Positions 8,390-15,855 of a stretch of 64,000 bases of DNA are shown here, piece by piece. Each line of letters starts with the position of its first letter. Position 1 is the first letter of the stretch. The stretch lies in the NCBI GenBank assembly GCA_963782885.1, contig CAWALL010000002.1, positions 558,001 to 622,000 on the forward strand, in the 5' to 3' direction. The notes beneath the pieces were generated by a model, which did no database searches, was not told the DNA's origin, and saw only the letters and a list, made by a program, of their open reading frames with translations. The DNA is from DATAOG01 sp963782885. GTDB lineage: Bacteria > Pseudomonadota > Alphaproteobacteria > Geminicoccales > Geminicoccaceae. A program made the translations under genes and the position numbers.

Positions 8390-9238
8390 TCAGGACGAGA
8401 CGTCGTAGCCGAACCACTGCTCCGCCATCCGGGCAATGGAGCCGTCGCCGCTGGCCGCACCGATCGCCTGATTGAACAGCTCGACCAGATCGTCGTCCGC
8501 CTGCCGCAGGCCCACGGCGACGCCCGCCCCGAACGGCCCGCCGGTCAGGCCGGGGCCGATCACCCCGAGATCCTTACCGGCGCCGGCAGCCAGCAGCGGT
8601 TGCCAGTGGCTCATCGGCGCCAGCGCCAGATCGATCCGCCCGGCTTCGAGGTCGCCGTCCAGGTCCTCCAGGCTTGCATATTTCCGGATCTCGACCGCAG
8701 CGGCCATGAACGTCTGCAGGAAACGGGCGGCCGGGCTCGCCACCTCGACGCCGACCGTCTTGCCGGCCAGAGCCTGCTTCAGGCGGTCGAGCGCGGCCTG
8801 CTCGCCGGCGTCGAGGTCGTCCAGATCGAGCTGGCCGGGCTCGCTGGTCAGACCGGCCAGAGCACTCGTCTTGCGCACCGCGAAGGCGGCCGGCGGCCGG
8901 GCATAGCTGGCCGAGAACCGGATGACCTGCGCCCGCGCCTCGGTGATCGTCAGCCCGTCCATGATCGCATCGTAGTCACCGGCCTGGAGCCCGGGGACGA
9001 GGCTGTCCCAATCGCGGGCGACCAGCTCGCAGGTCGCCCCGATCCGCCGGCACAGGTCGTGCGCGAGATCGACCTCGAAGCCGATCAGCGCGCCCTCCTT
9101 GTCGGTGAAGTTCCACGGCGGGTAGGCACCCTCGGTCGCGATCCGGATCCTGGTCCAGGGCCCGGCCAGGGTCGCGCCCGGCAGAAGGCCGAGGCAAAGC
9201 GCGAGCGCGAGCGGCGCGATCCGGCCCAGTCTCCACAT
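8390..9238 (-). CDS. Amino-acid ABC transporter substrate-binding protein
   Basis: 282 residues, ATG 9238. The signal peptide spans about residues 1-25 (ending TLAG). The SBP_bac_3 domain begins IRIATEGAYPPWNFTDKEGALIGFEVDLAHDLCRRIGATCE, seen here by the motif EGAYPPWNF and the binding residues in GFEVDLA. It continues with WDSLVPGLQAGDYDAIMDGLTIT, which is highly characteristic of HisJ/lysine-arginine-ornithine binding proteins. It should deliver a polar or cationic amino acid to a permease. No permease or ATPase lies beside it; the GlnQ/HisP-like ATPase at 23935-24708 is a possible partner but is 15 kb away. Confidence 0.88.
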   Translation of the reverse strand: MWRLGRIAPLALALCLGLLPGATLAGPWTRIRIATEGAYPPWNFTDKEGALIGFEVDLAHDLCRRIGATCELVARDWDSLVPGLQAGDYDAIMDGLTITEARAQVIRFSASYARPPAAFAVRKTSALAGLTSEPGQLDLDDLDAGEQAALDRLKQALAGKTVGVEVASPAARFLQTFMAAAVEIRKYASLEDLDGDLEAGRIDLALAPMSHWQPLLAAGAGKDLGVIGPGLTGGPFGAGVAVGLRQADDDLVELFNQAIGAASGDGSIARMAEQWFGYDVSS

Positions 9239-9423
9239 CGCAGATCTCTCCCGGTGCGGACTCGCGTCGTTTGTCCGGGAACACCGGCCCGATCGTCAAG
9301 CGGGCCGCCGTGAAATCGCAGCGTCGGTCGTCGCTGGCGGCTGGCCATGACCGGCCTTTGGTCGCTAGTGTTGAAAAAAATCAACTTTCGCGAAACGATG
9401 ATCCATCCTTTGAGGAGACCAGC

Positions 9424-9741
9424 ATGGCGACCGCCAAGTCCGTCGAAACCAGCGAGCCCGATCTGAGCAAGGACGTCGCTGCCCTGCGCGCCGATCTCGA
9501 CGCGCTCCGCGGCGATCTCGGCCAGATCCTCGGCACGCTGAAGACCAAGACCGGCAATCGGGCCGAATCCGAGATCGACGCGCTGCGGCGGCGGATCGAG
9601 CGTCTGGCCGGCGACGTCCAGAGCAGCGGCCGCGAGACCGCGCGCCGGGTCGAGGAGCAGATCGAGGAGCGGCCGTTCGCGAGCATCGCGATGGCGTTCG
9701 CGGTCGGGCTGATGGTCGGCCGGTTGTTCGACCGCCGCTGA
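9424..9741 (+). CDS. DUF883/YqjD-ElaB-like membrane-anchored protein
   Basis: 105 residues from ATG 9424, which has GAGGAG a few bases upstream. A long amphipathic helix with heptad-like pattern (residues 15-75) leads to a glycine-containing C-terminal membrane segment and an arginine end, SIAMAFAVGLMVGRLFDRR. This is the plan of YqjD/ElaB proteins, which bind stationary-phase ribosomes at the inner membrane in E. coli. The next gene starts three bases after its stop, so the two are co-transcribed, like yqjD-yqjE. Confidence 0.82.
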   Translation: MATAKSVETSEPDLSKDVAALRADLDALRGDLGQILGTLKTKTGNRAESEIDALRRRIERLAGDVQSSGRETARRVEEQIEERPFASIAMAFAVGLMVGRLFDRR

Positions 9742-9744
9742 GCC

Positions 9745-10203
9745 TTGCCGTCGCTCGCCGAGCTCGCCGCCCTGCTCGGGCTGCCGCGGTTCAGCCCGAG
9801 CCGTCTGGCGCTGGCGCTCGCTCTGCTCGCGGTCGCGACCGGGCTCGCGATCACCGCGTTCGTCGAGCTGGTCGATGCGTTCCGGTTCGCGCTCCTGACC
9901 GTGCTGCACCCGGCCTGGGCCAGCCTCGCGACCGCGGGCTTCATTTTCCTGCTGGTCCTGGCGCTCGGCCTTGCGGCCTACCGGCTGAGCCGGCCGTTGC
10001 CGCCGCCGCCGCGGCCGGCAGGCGAGCCAGCCGCCGCCGGGGCCAGTCCGGCGCTCGCCGAGGCGCTGCGCTGGGTCAGGGGCCATCCCCAGCAGGCGAC
10101 CCTGATCGCCGCCGCGCTCGGCTTCGTGACCGGCGCCCTGCCCGAGGTCCGGCGCGCCCTGCAGCAGATCCTGGGCGCCGCCGGACCGAAGCGCACGCCC
10201 TGA
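9745..10203 (+). CDS. Two-helix membrane protein, YqjE/holin-III-like
   Basis: 152 residues from a TTG at 9745. Two membrane helices lie at about residues 20-42 and 58-82, then a proline-rich linker (RPLPPPPRPAGEPAAAG), then a second hydrophobic hairpin near residues 115-135. Topology and its position directly after the DUF883 gene support a YqjE-like partner. The C-terminal half may be a fused third small membrane domain. The precise role is unknown. Confidence 0.6.
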   Translation: MPSLAELAALLGLPRFSPSRLALALALLAVATGLAITAFVELVDAFRFALLTVLHPAWASLATAGFIFLLVLALGLAAYRLSRPLPPPPRPAGEPAAAGASPALAEALRWVRGHPQQATLIAAALGFVTGALPEVRRALQQILGAAGPKRTP

Positions 10204-10280
10204 GACATGGAGCCGGCCGGTCCCTTGCGGTTGACGGCTGAAGGGGGGATCATCCGCACAGACGAGCCCTTGAGGTGCGA

Positions 10281-11264
10281 ATGCCGTTCCGTCCGGGAGC
10301 CATTGCCGTCGCGCCCTCCGAACTCGAGTTCGTCGGTCGGGATCTCGCCCGGCCGGAGTGCGTGCTGACCACGGCGAAAGGCGACCTGTTCGTCTCGGAC
10401 CGGCGGGGCGGCATCATGCGGATCGGCGCGGATGGCACGCAGGCGCTGGTCCGCGGCCGCGGCGTCGAGGGCTTCCTGCCGAACGGCTTTTCCCTGTTGC
10501 CGGACCGGAGCTTCGCGATCGCCAACCTCGGCCCGGACGGCGGCGCCTGGCGGATGCTGGCCGACGGCGCGCTGGTGCCCGAGGTGCTCGAGGCCGAGGG
10601 CCAGCGCCTGCCGGCGACCAACTTCGTCAACGCCGATCACTTCAGCGGCCGGCGCCGCCTTTGGATCTCGGTCAGCACCCGCCGTGTGCCGCGCGAGCAG
10701 GCCTTCCGGCGCGAGATTGCCGACGGCTACATCGTGCTCAAGGATGACCGGGGAACGCGGATCGTCGCCGACGGCCTGGGCTTCACCAACGAGAACAAGC
10801 TCGATCCTGCCGGGCGCTTCCTCTACGTCAACGAGACCATGGCGCGCCGCCTCAGCCGTTTTCCGATCAAGGACGATGCCAGTCTCGGCCCGCGGGAGAC
10901 CGTCGCGGAATTCGGCGCCGGCACCTTCCCGGACGGCTTCGAGTTCGACGCCGAGGGCGGCATCTGGATCGCGAGCGTGGTCAGCAACCGGCTCCTGCGG
11001 GTCGCGCCCGACGGCAGCCATCAGGTGATCCTCGAGGACAGCGACCCGGAGGCGGTCGCCGCGGTCGAGCGCAAGTTCGAAACAAGCGCGCTCGAGCGCG
11101 CCGACATCGACGCCGGCCGGGAGCGCACGCTCGGCAATCTCGCGAGCGTCGCGTTCGGCGGCCCGGATCTGCGGACGGTCTACCTCGGTTCGCTGTTCGC
11201 CCCGCGGATCGCGACCTTCCGCTCGCCGCTCGCGGGCGCCGAACCGCCGCAGTGGCGCTATTGA
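10281..11264 (+). CDS. SMP-30/gluconolactonase/LRE-family protein
   Basis: 327 residues from ATG 10281 with TTGAGG upstream; an in-frame GTG lies at 10275. The sequence reads as a six-bladed beta-propeller: RPECVLTTAKGDLFVSD, GFLPNGFSLLPD, ADGLGFTNENKLDP, GTFPDGFEFDAEGGIWI. These N/D-rich turns carry the divalent metal in the family. Known members hydrolyse sugar lactones. No signal peptide, so cytoplasmic. Substrate cannot be read from sequence. It stands alone, 125 bases upstream of the lyase/CoA-transferase pair. Confidence 0.85.
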   Translation: MPFRPGAIAVAPSELEFVGRDLARPECVLTTAKGDLFVSDRRGGIMRIGADGTQALVRGRGVEGFLPNGFSLLPDRSFAIANLGPDGGAWRMLADGALVPEVLEAEGQRLPATNFVNADHFSGRRRLWISVSTRRVPREQAFRREIADGYIVLKDDRGTRIVADGLGFTNENKLDPAGRFLYVNETMARRLSRFPIKDDASLGPRETVAEFGAGTFPDGFEFDAEGGIWIASVVSNRLLRVAPDGSHQVILEDSDPEAVAAVERKFETSALERADIDAGRERTLGNLASVAFGGPDLRTVYLGSLFAPRIATFRSPLAGAEPPQWRY

Positions 11265-11389
11265 CCGGCAACCGGTCGGGCGGCGCGGTCTCGGGGTCGC
11301 GTTATGTCTTGCCGCTGCTCGACAAAGCGCTAGCCTCCGAGCCATCGGCAATCGCCTCTGCGAAGCTGACGCCACTGAGGAGCAAGGCC

Positions 11390-12328
11390 ATGCCGCAGTC
11401 CAGGAAAGTCACCGTCACCGAGGTCGGGCCGCGCGACGGCTGGCAGATCGAGCCCGAGTTCATTCCGACCGAGACCAAGATCGAGCTGATCGACGAACTG
11501 GTCGACGCGGGCATCCGGGTCATGGAGTTCTCGTCCTTCGTCTCGCCCCGGGCGGTGCCGCAGCTGGCCGACGCGGCCAAGGTCCTGAAGGGGGTCGATC
11601 GCTCCAAGGGGGCGCGGTTCGCGGCGCTGGTGCCGAACGCCAAGGGCGCCGAGCGCGCCGCCGAGGCCGGGGTCGACGAGATCCGGGTGTTCGTCTCGGC
11701 GTCCGAGAGCCACAACCTGAAGAACGTCAATCGCTCGGTCGAGGACTCGCTGAAAGGCTTCGAGGAGGTGGTGCGGATCGCCGACGACGCCGGCATCCCG
11801 GTCGAGGGCGCGATCGCGACCTCGTTCGGCTGCCCGTTCGAGGGCGACGTGCCGGTCGAGCAGGTCGGCTACATCGCCAGGCGCTACCGCGATCTCGGGA
11901 TGCGCGGGGTCGGGCTCGGCGACACCACCGGGATGGCGACCCCGCCGCTGGTGGTCGAGCGCTGCCGGTATCTGAAGCAGCACGTGCCCGAGCTGCCGAT
12001 CGCGCTGCATTTCCACAACACGCGCGGCATCGGCCTGGTCAACGTGATGGCCGGGCTCGCGGAGGGCATCGACACCTACGAGGCGTCGGTCGCCGGGCTC
12101 GGCGGCTGCCCGTTCGCGGCCGGCGCTACCGGCAACATCTGCACCGAGGACCTGGTCTACATGCTGCACGAGATGGGCATCGAGACCGGCATCGACCTCG
12201 ACCGGCTGTGCGTCGCCGCGCGTCACGTCGAGGAGGTGATCGGGCGCCGCCTGCCGGGCCAGGTCATGAAGGCGGGCCCGAGGCTCAAGCTGCATCCGTT
12301 GGGCGAAGTCCAGACCGCGGTCGGCTGA
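11390..12328 (+). CDS. HMG-CoA lyase-like enzyme (HMGL family)
   Basis: 312 residues from ATG 11390 with GAGGAG upstream; the frame is open further but without a ribosome site. It is a TIM-barrel lyase with EVGPRDGWQ (catalytic Arg-Asp), VSASESHN, GDTTGMATP, LHFHNTRGIGL (metal-binding HxH) and GLGGCPFAAGATGN, the cysteine loop of HMG-CoA lyases. The reaction is retro-aldol cleavage of a 3-hydroxy-3-methylacyl-CoA to acetyl-CoA plus a keto product. The next gene, a CaiB-type CoA-transferase, starts two bases after the stop. The pair could activate and cleave a branched dicarboxylate, but the substrate is not determined. Confidence 0.9.
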   Translation: MPQSRKVTVTEVGPRDGWQIEPEFIPTETKIELIDELVDAGIRVMEFSSFVSPRAVPQLADAAKVLKGVDRSKGARFAALVPNAKGAERAAEAGVDEIRVFVSASESHNLKNVNRSVEDSLKGFEEVVRIADDAGIPVEGAIATSFGCPFEGDVPVEQVGYIARRYRDLGMRGVGLGDTTGMATPPLVVERCRYLKQHVPELPIALHFHNTRGIGLVNVMAGLAEGIDTYEASVAGLGGCPFAAGATGNICTEDLVYMLHEMGIETGIDLDRLCVAARHVEEVIGRRLPGQVMKAGPRLKLHPLGEVQTAVG

Positions 12329-12330
12329 GC

Positions 12331-13509
12331 GTGCCGCTCTCCGGCATCCGGGTCGTCGACCTCACCCGCATCCTCGCGGGGCCGTTCTGCACCCAGCTTT
12401 TGGCCGACCTCGGCGCCGAGGTGATCAAGGTCGAGCAGCCCGGGCGGGGCGATCCGGTGCGCGGCCAGGGCGCGATCAAGGCCGGGCTCAGCTGGTATTT
12501 CGCCCAGTTCAATCGCAACAAGAAGTCGATTGCGCTCGATCTCTACCAAGACAAAGGCAAACGGGTGCTCGAGGACCTGCTGCGGCGGGCCGACGTGCTG
12601 GTCGAGAACTTCCGGCCGGGCGTGCTCGAGCGGATGGGCTTTTCCGAACGCCGACTGCGCGAGCTCAACCCGCGGCTGGTGGTCGCGAGCGTCAACGGCT
12701 ACGGCAGCACCGGCCCGTACGCCGACCGGCCGGCCTTCGACTTCATCGCCCAGGCGATGAGCGGCTTCATGAGCGTGACCGGCGCACACGAGCCGATGCG
12801 CGCCGGGCCGCCGATCAGCGATCTGGTCGCCGGGCTCTACGCCGGGTTCGGGATCGTCACGGCGCTGCTCGCCCGCGAGCGCGGCGCGACCAGCGGCGGC
12901 CAGCGGGTCGAGGCGGCGCTGACCAACGGCCTGATCAGCATGATGGCCTACTTCTCCGCGGCCTACTTCGCGACCGGGGAGCTTCCCGAGCGGACCGGTA
13001 ACGACCATCCGGTGGTCTACCCCTATGGCCTGTTCCACGCCGCCGACGGCGACGTCGCGATCGCGCCGTCGACGCCCGCGATCGTCGCGCGTCTGCTCCA
13101 GGAGCTCGGCCTCGCCGACCTGCTGAACGATCCCAAGTTCGCGGCCAACGAGCAGCGGATGGCGAACCGCGAGCGGCTGCGGGCGATCGTCAACGCCAGG
13201 ATCGGCGAGGCGACGGTCGCCGCCTGGATCGACCGGCTCAACCGGGCGGGCGTGCCCTGCGGCCGGGTCATGGACCTTGAGGACGTGTTCGCCGACCCGC
13301 AGGTGATCGCCCAGGAGATGGTGCTCGAGGCCGAGCATCCGGGCCACGGCCGGGTGCAGATGACCGGCTTTCCGGTCAAGCTCGACGCCACGCCCGCCCG
13401 CCTGCGCCGGCCGGCGCCAAGACTCGGCGAGCACACCGACGAGGTCCTGGCCGAGGCCGGCTACGACCGGGACCGGATCGCCGCGCTCCGCAAGGCCGGC
13501 GTGATCTGA
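12331..13509 (+). CDS. CaiB/BaiF-type CoA-transferase (family III)
   Basis: 392 residues from GTG 12331. Family signatures: GIRVVDLTRILAGPFCTQLLADLGAEVIKVE (seen as RILAGPFC and GAEVIKVE), NRNKKSIALDL, DVLVENFRPGVLERMG with the region of the catalytic aspartate, and SVNGYGSTGPYADRPAFDF. Family III enzymes move CoA between carboxylic acids through an aspartyl-CoA anhydride. Its tight linkage to the HMG-CoA-lyase-like gene suggests it makes that enzyme's CoA ester. The donor is unknown (succinyl-CoA is common). Confidence 0.9.
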   Translation: MPLSGIRVVDLTRILAGPFCTQLLADLGAEVIKVEQPGRGDPVRGQGAIKAGLSWYFAQFNRNKKSIALDLYQDKGKRVLEDLLRRADVLVENFRPGVLERMGFSERRLRELNPRLVVASVNGYGSTGPYADRPAFDFIAQAMSGFMSVTGAHEPMRAGPPISDLVAGLYAGFGIVTALLARERGATSGGQRVEAALTNGLISMMAYFSAAYFATGELPERTGNDHPVVYPYGLFHAADGDVAIAPSTPAIVARLLQELGLADLLNDPKFAANEQRMANRERLRAIVNARIGEATVAAWIDRLNRAGVPCGRVMDLEDVFADPQVIAQEMVLEAEHPGHGRVQMTGFPVKLDATPARLRRPAPRLGEHTDEVLAEAGYDRDRIAALRKAGVI

Positions 13510-13528
13510 GGCTTCCGGCGGGCGGAAT

Positions 13529-14266
13529 TCAGTCGCCGAGCGCCAGCAGCGGACCCTGGTAGATCACCTTGCCGGTCGGCTTGCCGGTCGGTGAGCCGCC
13601 CGGCGGCTCGAGGCTGACCGCGAGAGCGGCGCTCGGCTCGACCGCCGCCCTGAGCTCGGCCGGCAGCCTGATCGCGGTCTCCCGCTCCGGGTTGAGCAGC
13701 CCGAGCGAGCGCGGCGGCTGGCCCTGGCCCAGGATCAACCAGAGCTCGAGGGCGCGGTCCTCGGCCGCGGCGACCGCGAGCGGCCGGACCGTGGCGCGAC
13801 CGGCGGCCGGCTCGACGGTCACGATCAGCGCCGGGCTCGCCTCGCCGCGGTCGAGCACGGCGACGTAGCGGGCGGCGCTCGGGGCCTGCGCCGGACGCAG
13901 CGCCGTGCCGGCGACGTACAGCGCGAGGACGACCGCGAGCGCGCCGGCGCCGATCGTACACCACCGCCAGAACGTGACGCTGTAGAGCGGGCCATGGTGT
14001 CTGACCCGCACCCGCCGGACCGGCGGCGGCGGCCGGGCCTCGGCGGCCAGCGCCTGCGCGATCCCGAGCCAGGCCGCGGGCGGCGGCTCGACCGGCGGCA
14101 CGGCCGCGGCGAGCGGCGCCAGCCGCTCCTCCCACAGCTCGACCAGCCGGGCGAGCTCGGGATCGGTCCGCAGCTTGTGCTGGACTGCAGCGCGCGCCGT
14201 CGGCTCGAGCGTGCCGAGCACGTACTCGGCAGCCAGCGCCTCGGTCTCGTCCAGCTCGTCGGTCAT
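13529..14266 (-). CDS. Anti-sigma factor, RskA family
   Basis: 245 residues from ATG 14266, which overlaps the sigma gene's stop as ATGA (translational coupling). The N-terminal anti-sigma domain has EALAAEYVLGTLEPTAR and WEERLAPL. A single membrane helix follows around residues 110-130 (WCTIGAGALAVVLALYVAG), then a periplasmic RskA domain with DRALELWLIL and ending PTGKPTGKVIYQGPLLALG. Members bind and silence SigK-type ECF sigma factors and are destroyed by regulated proteolysis. Its partner is the gene immediately upstream. Confidence 0.9.
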   Translation of the reverse strand: MTDELDETEALAAEYVLGTLEPTARAAVQHKLRTDPELARLVELWEERLAPLAAAVPPVEPPPAAWLGIAQALAAEARPPPPVRRVRVRHHGPLYSVTFWRWCTIGAGALAVVLALYVAGTALRPAQAPSAARYVAVLDRGEASPALIVTVEPAAGRATVRPLAVAAAEDRALELWLILGQGQPPRSLGLLNPERETAIRLPAELRAAVEPSAALAVSLEPPGGSPTGKPTGKVIYQGPLLALGD

Positions 14267-14817
14267 CGTTCCAGGCATTCCTTGAGCCGCAGCAGCCCGC
14301 GCCGGATCAGGCTCTTGGCCGTGCCCAGCGGGCAGGCGAGCCGGGCCGCCAGCTCGGCATGGGTATAGCCCTCGGCGAAGGCCAGGAGCACGCTCTGACG
14401 CTGCCGGCTCTCGAGCTCGCTCAGGCAGTGACGAAGCGCGCGCGACCGGACGCCGCCCTCGACCAGGTCGGCAAGGTCGGGGCCAGGGTCCTCGAGCTCC
14501 TCGATCTCGTCGAGCGGCAGCTCCGGCCGCCGGTGCCGCCTGCTGTCGAGCGCCCGGTTGCGCGCGATCGCGATCATCCAGGTCATCGGCGCGCCCTTGT
14601 CCGGCCGATACTCGCCGGCGTGCTGCCAGATCCGCAGATAGACCTCCTGCAGCACTTCGCTCGCCTGCTCGCGATCGCGCAGGATGCGAAGGATCACGCC
14701 GAACAGCTTGGCGCTGCTCGCCGCGTACAGCTCGGCGAACGCCCGGTGCTCACGCGCGGCCGCGCCGCCGAGCAGGTCGCTGAGGGCCGATGGCCCGGCC
14801 TGATCCTGGTTCAACAT
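14263..14817 (-). CDS. ECF sigma factor, SigK-like
   Basis: 184 residues from ATG 14817; an in-frame ATG at 14877 is possible. Region 2 reads FAELYAASSAKLFGVILRILRDREQASEVLQEVYLRIW (seen as ASEVLQEVYLRIW). The -10 recognising helix is followed by MTWMIAIARNRALD. Region 4 reads RQRQSVLLAFAEGYTHAELAARLACPLGTAKSLIRRGLLRL, seen as GYTHAELAARLACPLGT. Directly followed by an RskA-type anti-sigma gene with an ATGA overlap. About 160 bases upstream on the same strand lies a fasciclin gene, a known SigK regulon product in mycobacteria. Confidence 0.92.
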   Translation of the reverse strand: MLNQDQAGPSALSDLLGGAAAREHRAFAELYAASSAKLFGVILRILRDREQASEVLQEVYLRIWQHAGEYRPDKGAPMTWMIAIARNRALDSRRHRRPELPLDEIEELEDPGPDLADLVEGGVRSRALRHCLSELESRQRQSVLLAFAEGYTHAELAARLACPLGTAKSLIRRGLLRLKECLER

Positions 14818-14979
14818 GCCTGGGTTTCGGGGTCCGGGGACGGCGGCCGGCCGCACGCGCGGCGCTCCCGAGCGCAAACATCGATGTCATGCCATACCAG
14901 AGTCTCTGGCGCTGCGCCAGCCGAGCAGGGACCTGCGGCCGCGCGCCGCGGCCGGAGCGGGGCGCGACCGCGGTCGGGC

Positions 14980-15603
14980 TCAGCTCGGCAGCAGCACGTC
15001 GTCGATCACGTGGATCACGCCGTTCGACTGGTAGACGTCGTAGGTCGAGATCGTGGCGATGCCACCCCGTTCGTCCTCGAGCATGAGGTTGGCGGGGCCG
15101 TTGGCCTCGACCGTCAGGGTCTCGCCGTTGACGGTCCGAAGCCTGGCGGTGCCGCCGCCGGCCGCGACCCGCTCGCGCAATGCCGCCGAGTTCGAGCCGC
15201 CCGGGCACCACGTGATAGGTCAGGATGCTGGCCAGCTGCGCGCGACGGTGCCGGGCGGCAGCGCCGCGAAGGCGCTGTTGACCGGCGCGAACACCGTGAA
15301 CGGTCCCGGACCGTCGAGCGTGTCGACCAGGCCCGCGGCCTTGACCGCGGCGACCAGGGTCGTGTGATCGGCCGAGTTGACCGCGTTGTCGACGATCGTC
15401 CGGCCCGGCAGCATCGGCCGGCCGCCGACCATGACGTTCGGCATTGACGCCGAGGGCATGGCGGCGGGGCGCATCTGGGCTTCGCTCGCGATGGCACTGC
15501 CCGTGCCCGCCCGGGGATGATCGGGCGCGCAGGCGCTGGTCGCGGCCATCCCGGCCAAGGCAGAAGCGATCAGCCCGCGTTGCACTATCCCATTGTGAAG
15601 CAT
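14980..15603 (-). pseudogene. Fasciclin (FAS1) domain secreted protein, frameshifted
   Basis: ATG at 15603 with GGAGGA. The first frame gives a signal or lipoprotein leader (ALAGMAATSACAP), MVGGRPMLPGRTIVDNAVNSADHTTL and GPFTVFAPVNSAFAALPPGTVA, the first half of a FAS1 domain. Near 15238-15243 the frame changes and about ten residues seem lost. QLASILTYHVVPGRLE then continues in a second frame. Near 15195 a one-base shift moves to a third frame reading ALRERVAAGG, TVNGETLTVEA and GVIHVIDDVLLPS, the canonical FAS1 end. Two independent lesions make this a pseudogene unless the assembly is wrong. It lies upstream of the SigK/RskA pair on the same strand. Confidence 0.85.
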
Positions 15604-15620
15604 TGCCGTCCTCCGTTTGC

Positions 15621-15640
15621 GGCGATGCCCGGGCATCGCC
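15621..15640. promoter_or_regulatory. Perfect 20-bp palindrome upstream of the fasciclin gene
   Basis: GGCGATGCCCGGGCATCGCC is its own reverse complement and lies 18 bases upstream of the fasciclin start codon at 15603. It could be an operator for a dimeric regulator or a hairpin in the 5' untranslated RNA. Confidence 0.5.
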
Positions 15641-15855
15641 TCCAGCACCGCAGTCGGCTGCGGCTCGGGCAGCTACGGCAGACGATCAGTCTGGATGCAG
15701 GCGCGCGTGCCGGCCCCCGATCTACGGACCAGGCTTACCGGTGCGGTGCTGACGGCGATCTCGGCCGCGAGGCCGATCTCGGGGATCACGATCAGGCGGG
15801 ACGTCCGTCGCTGCCTGCTCGACCCCGGTGGCGCGGCCGAGGTCGCGCTTCGCCA

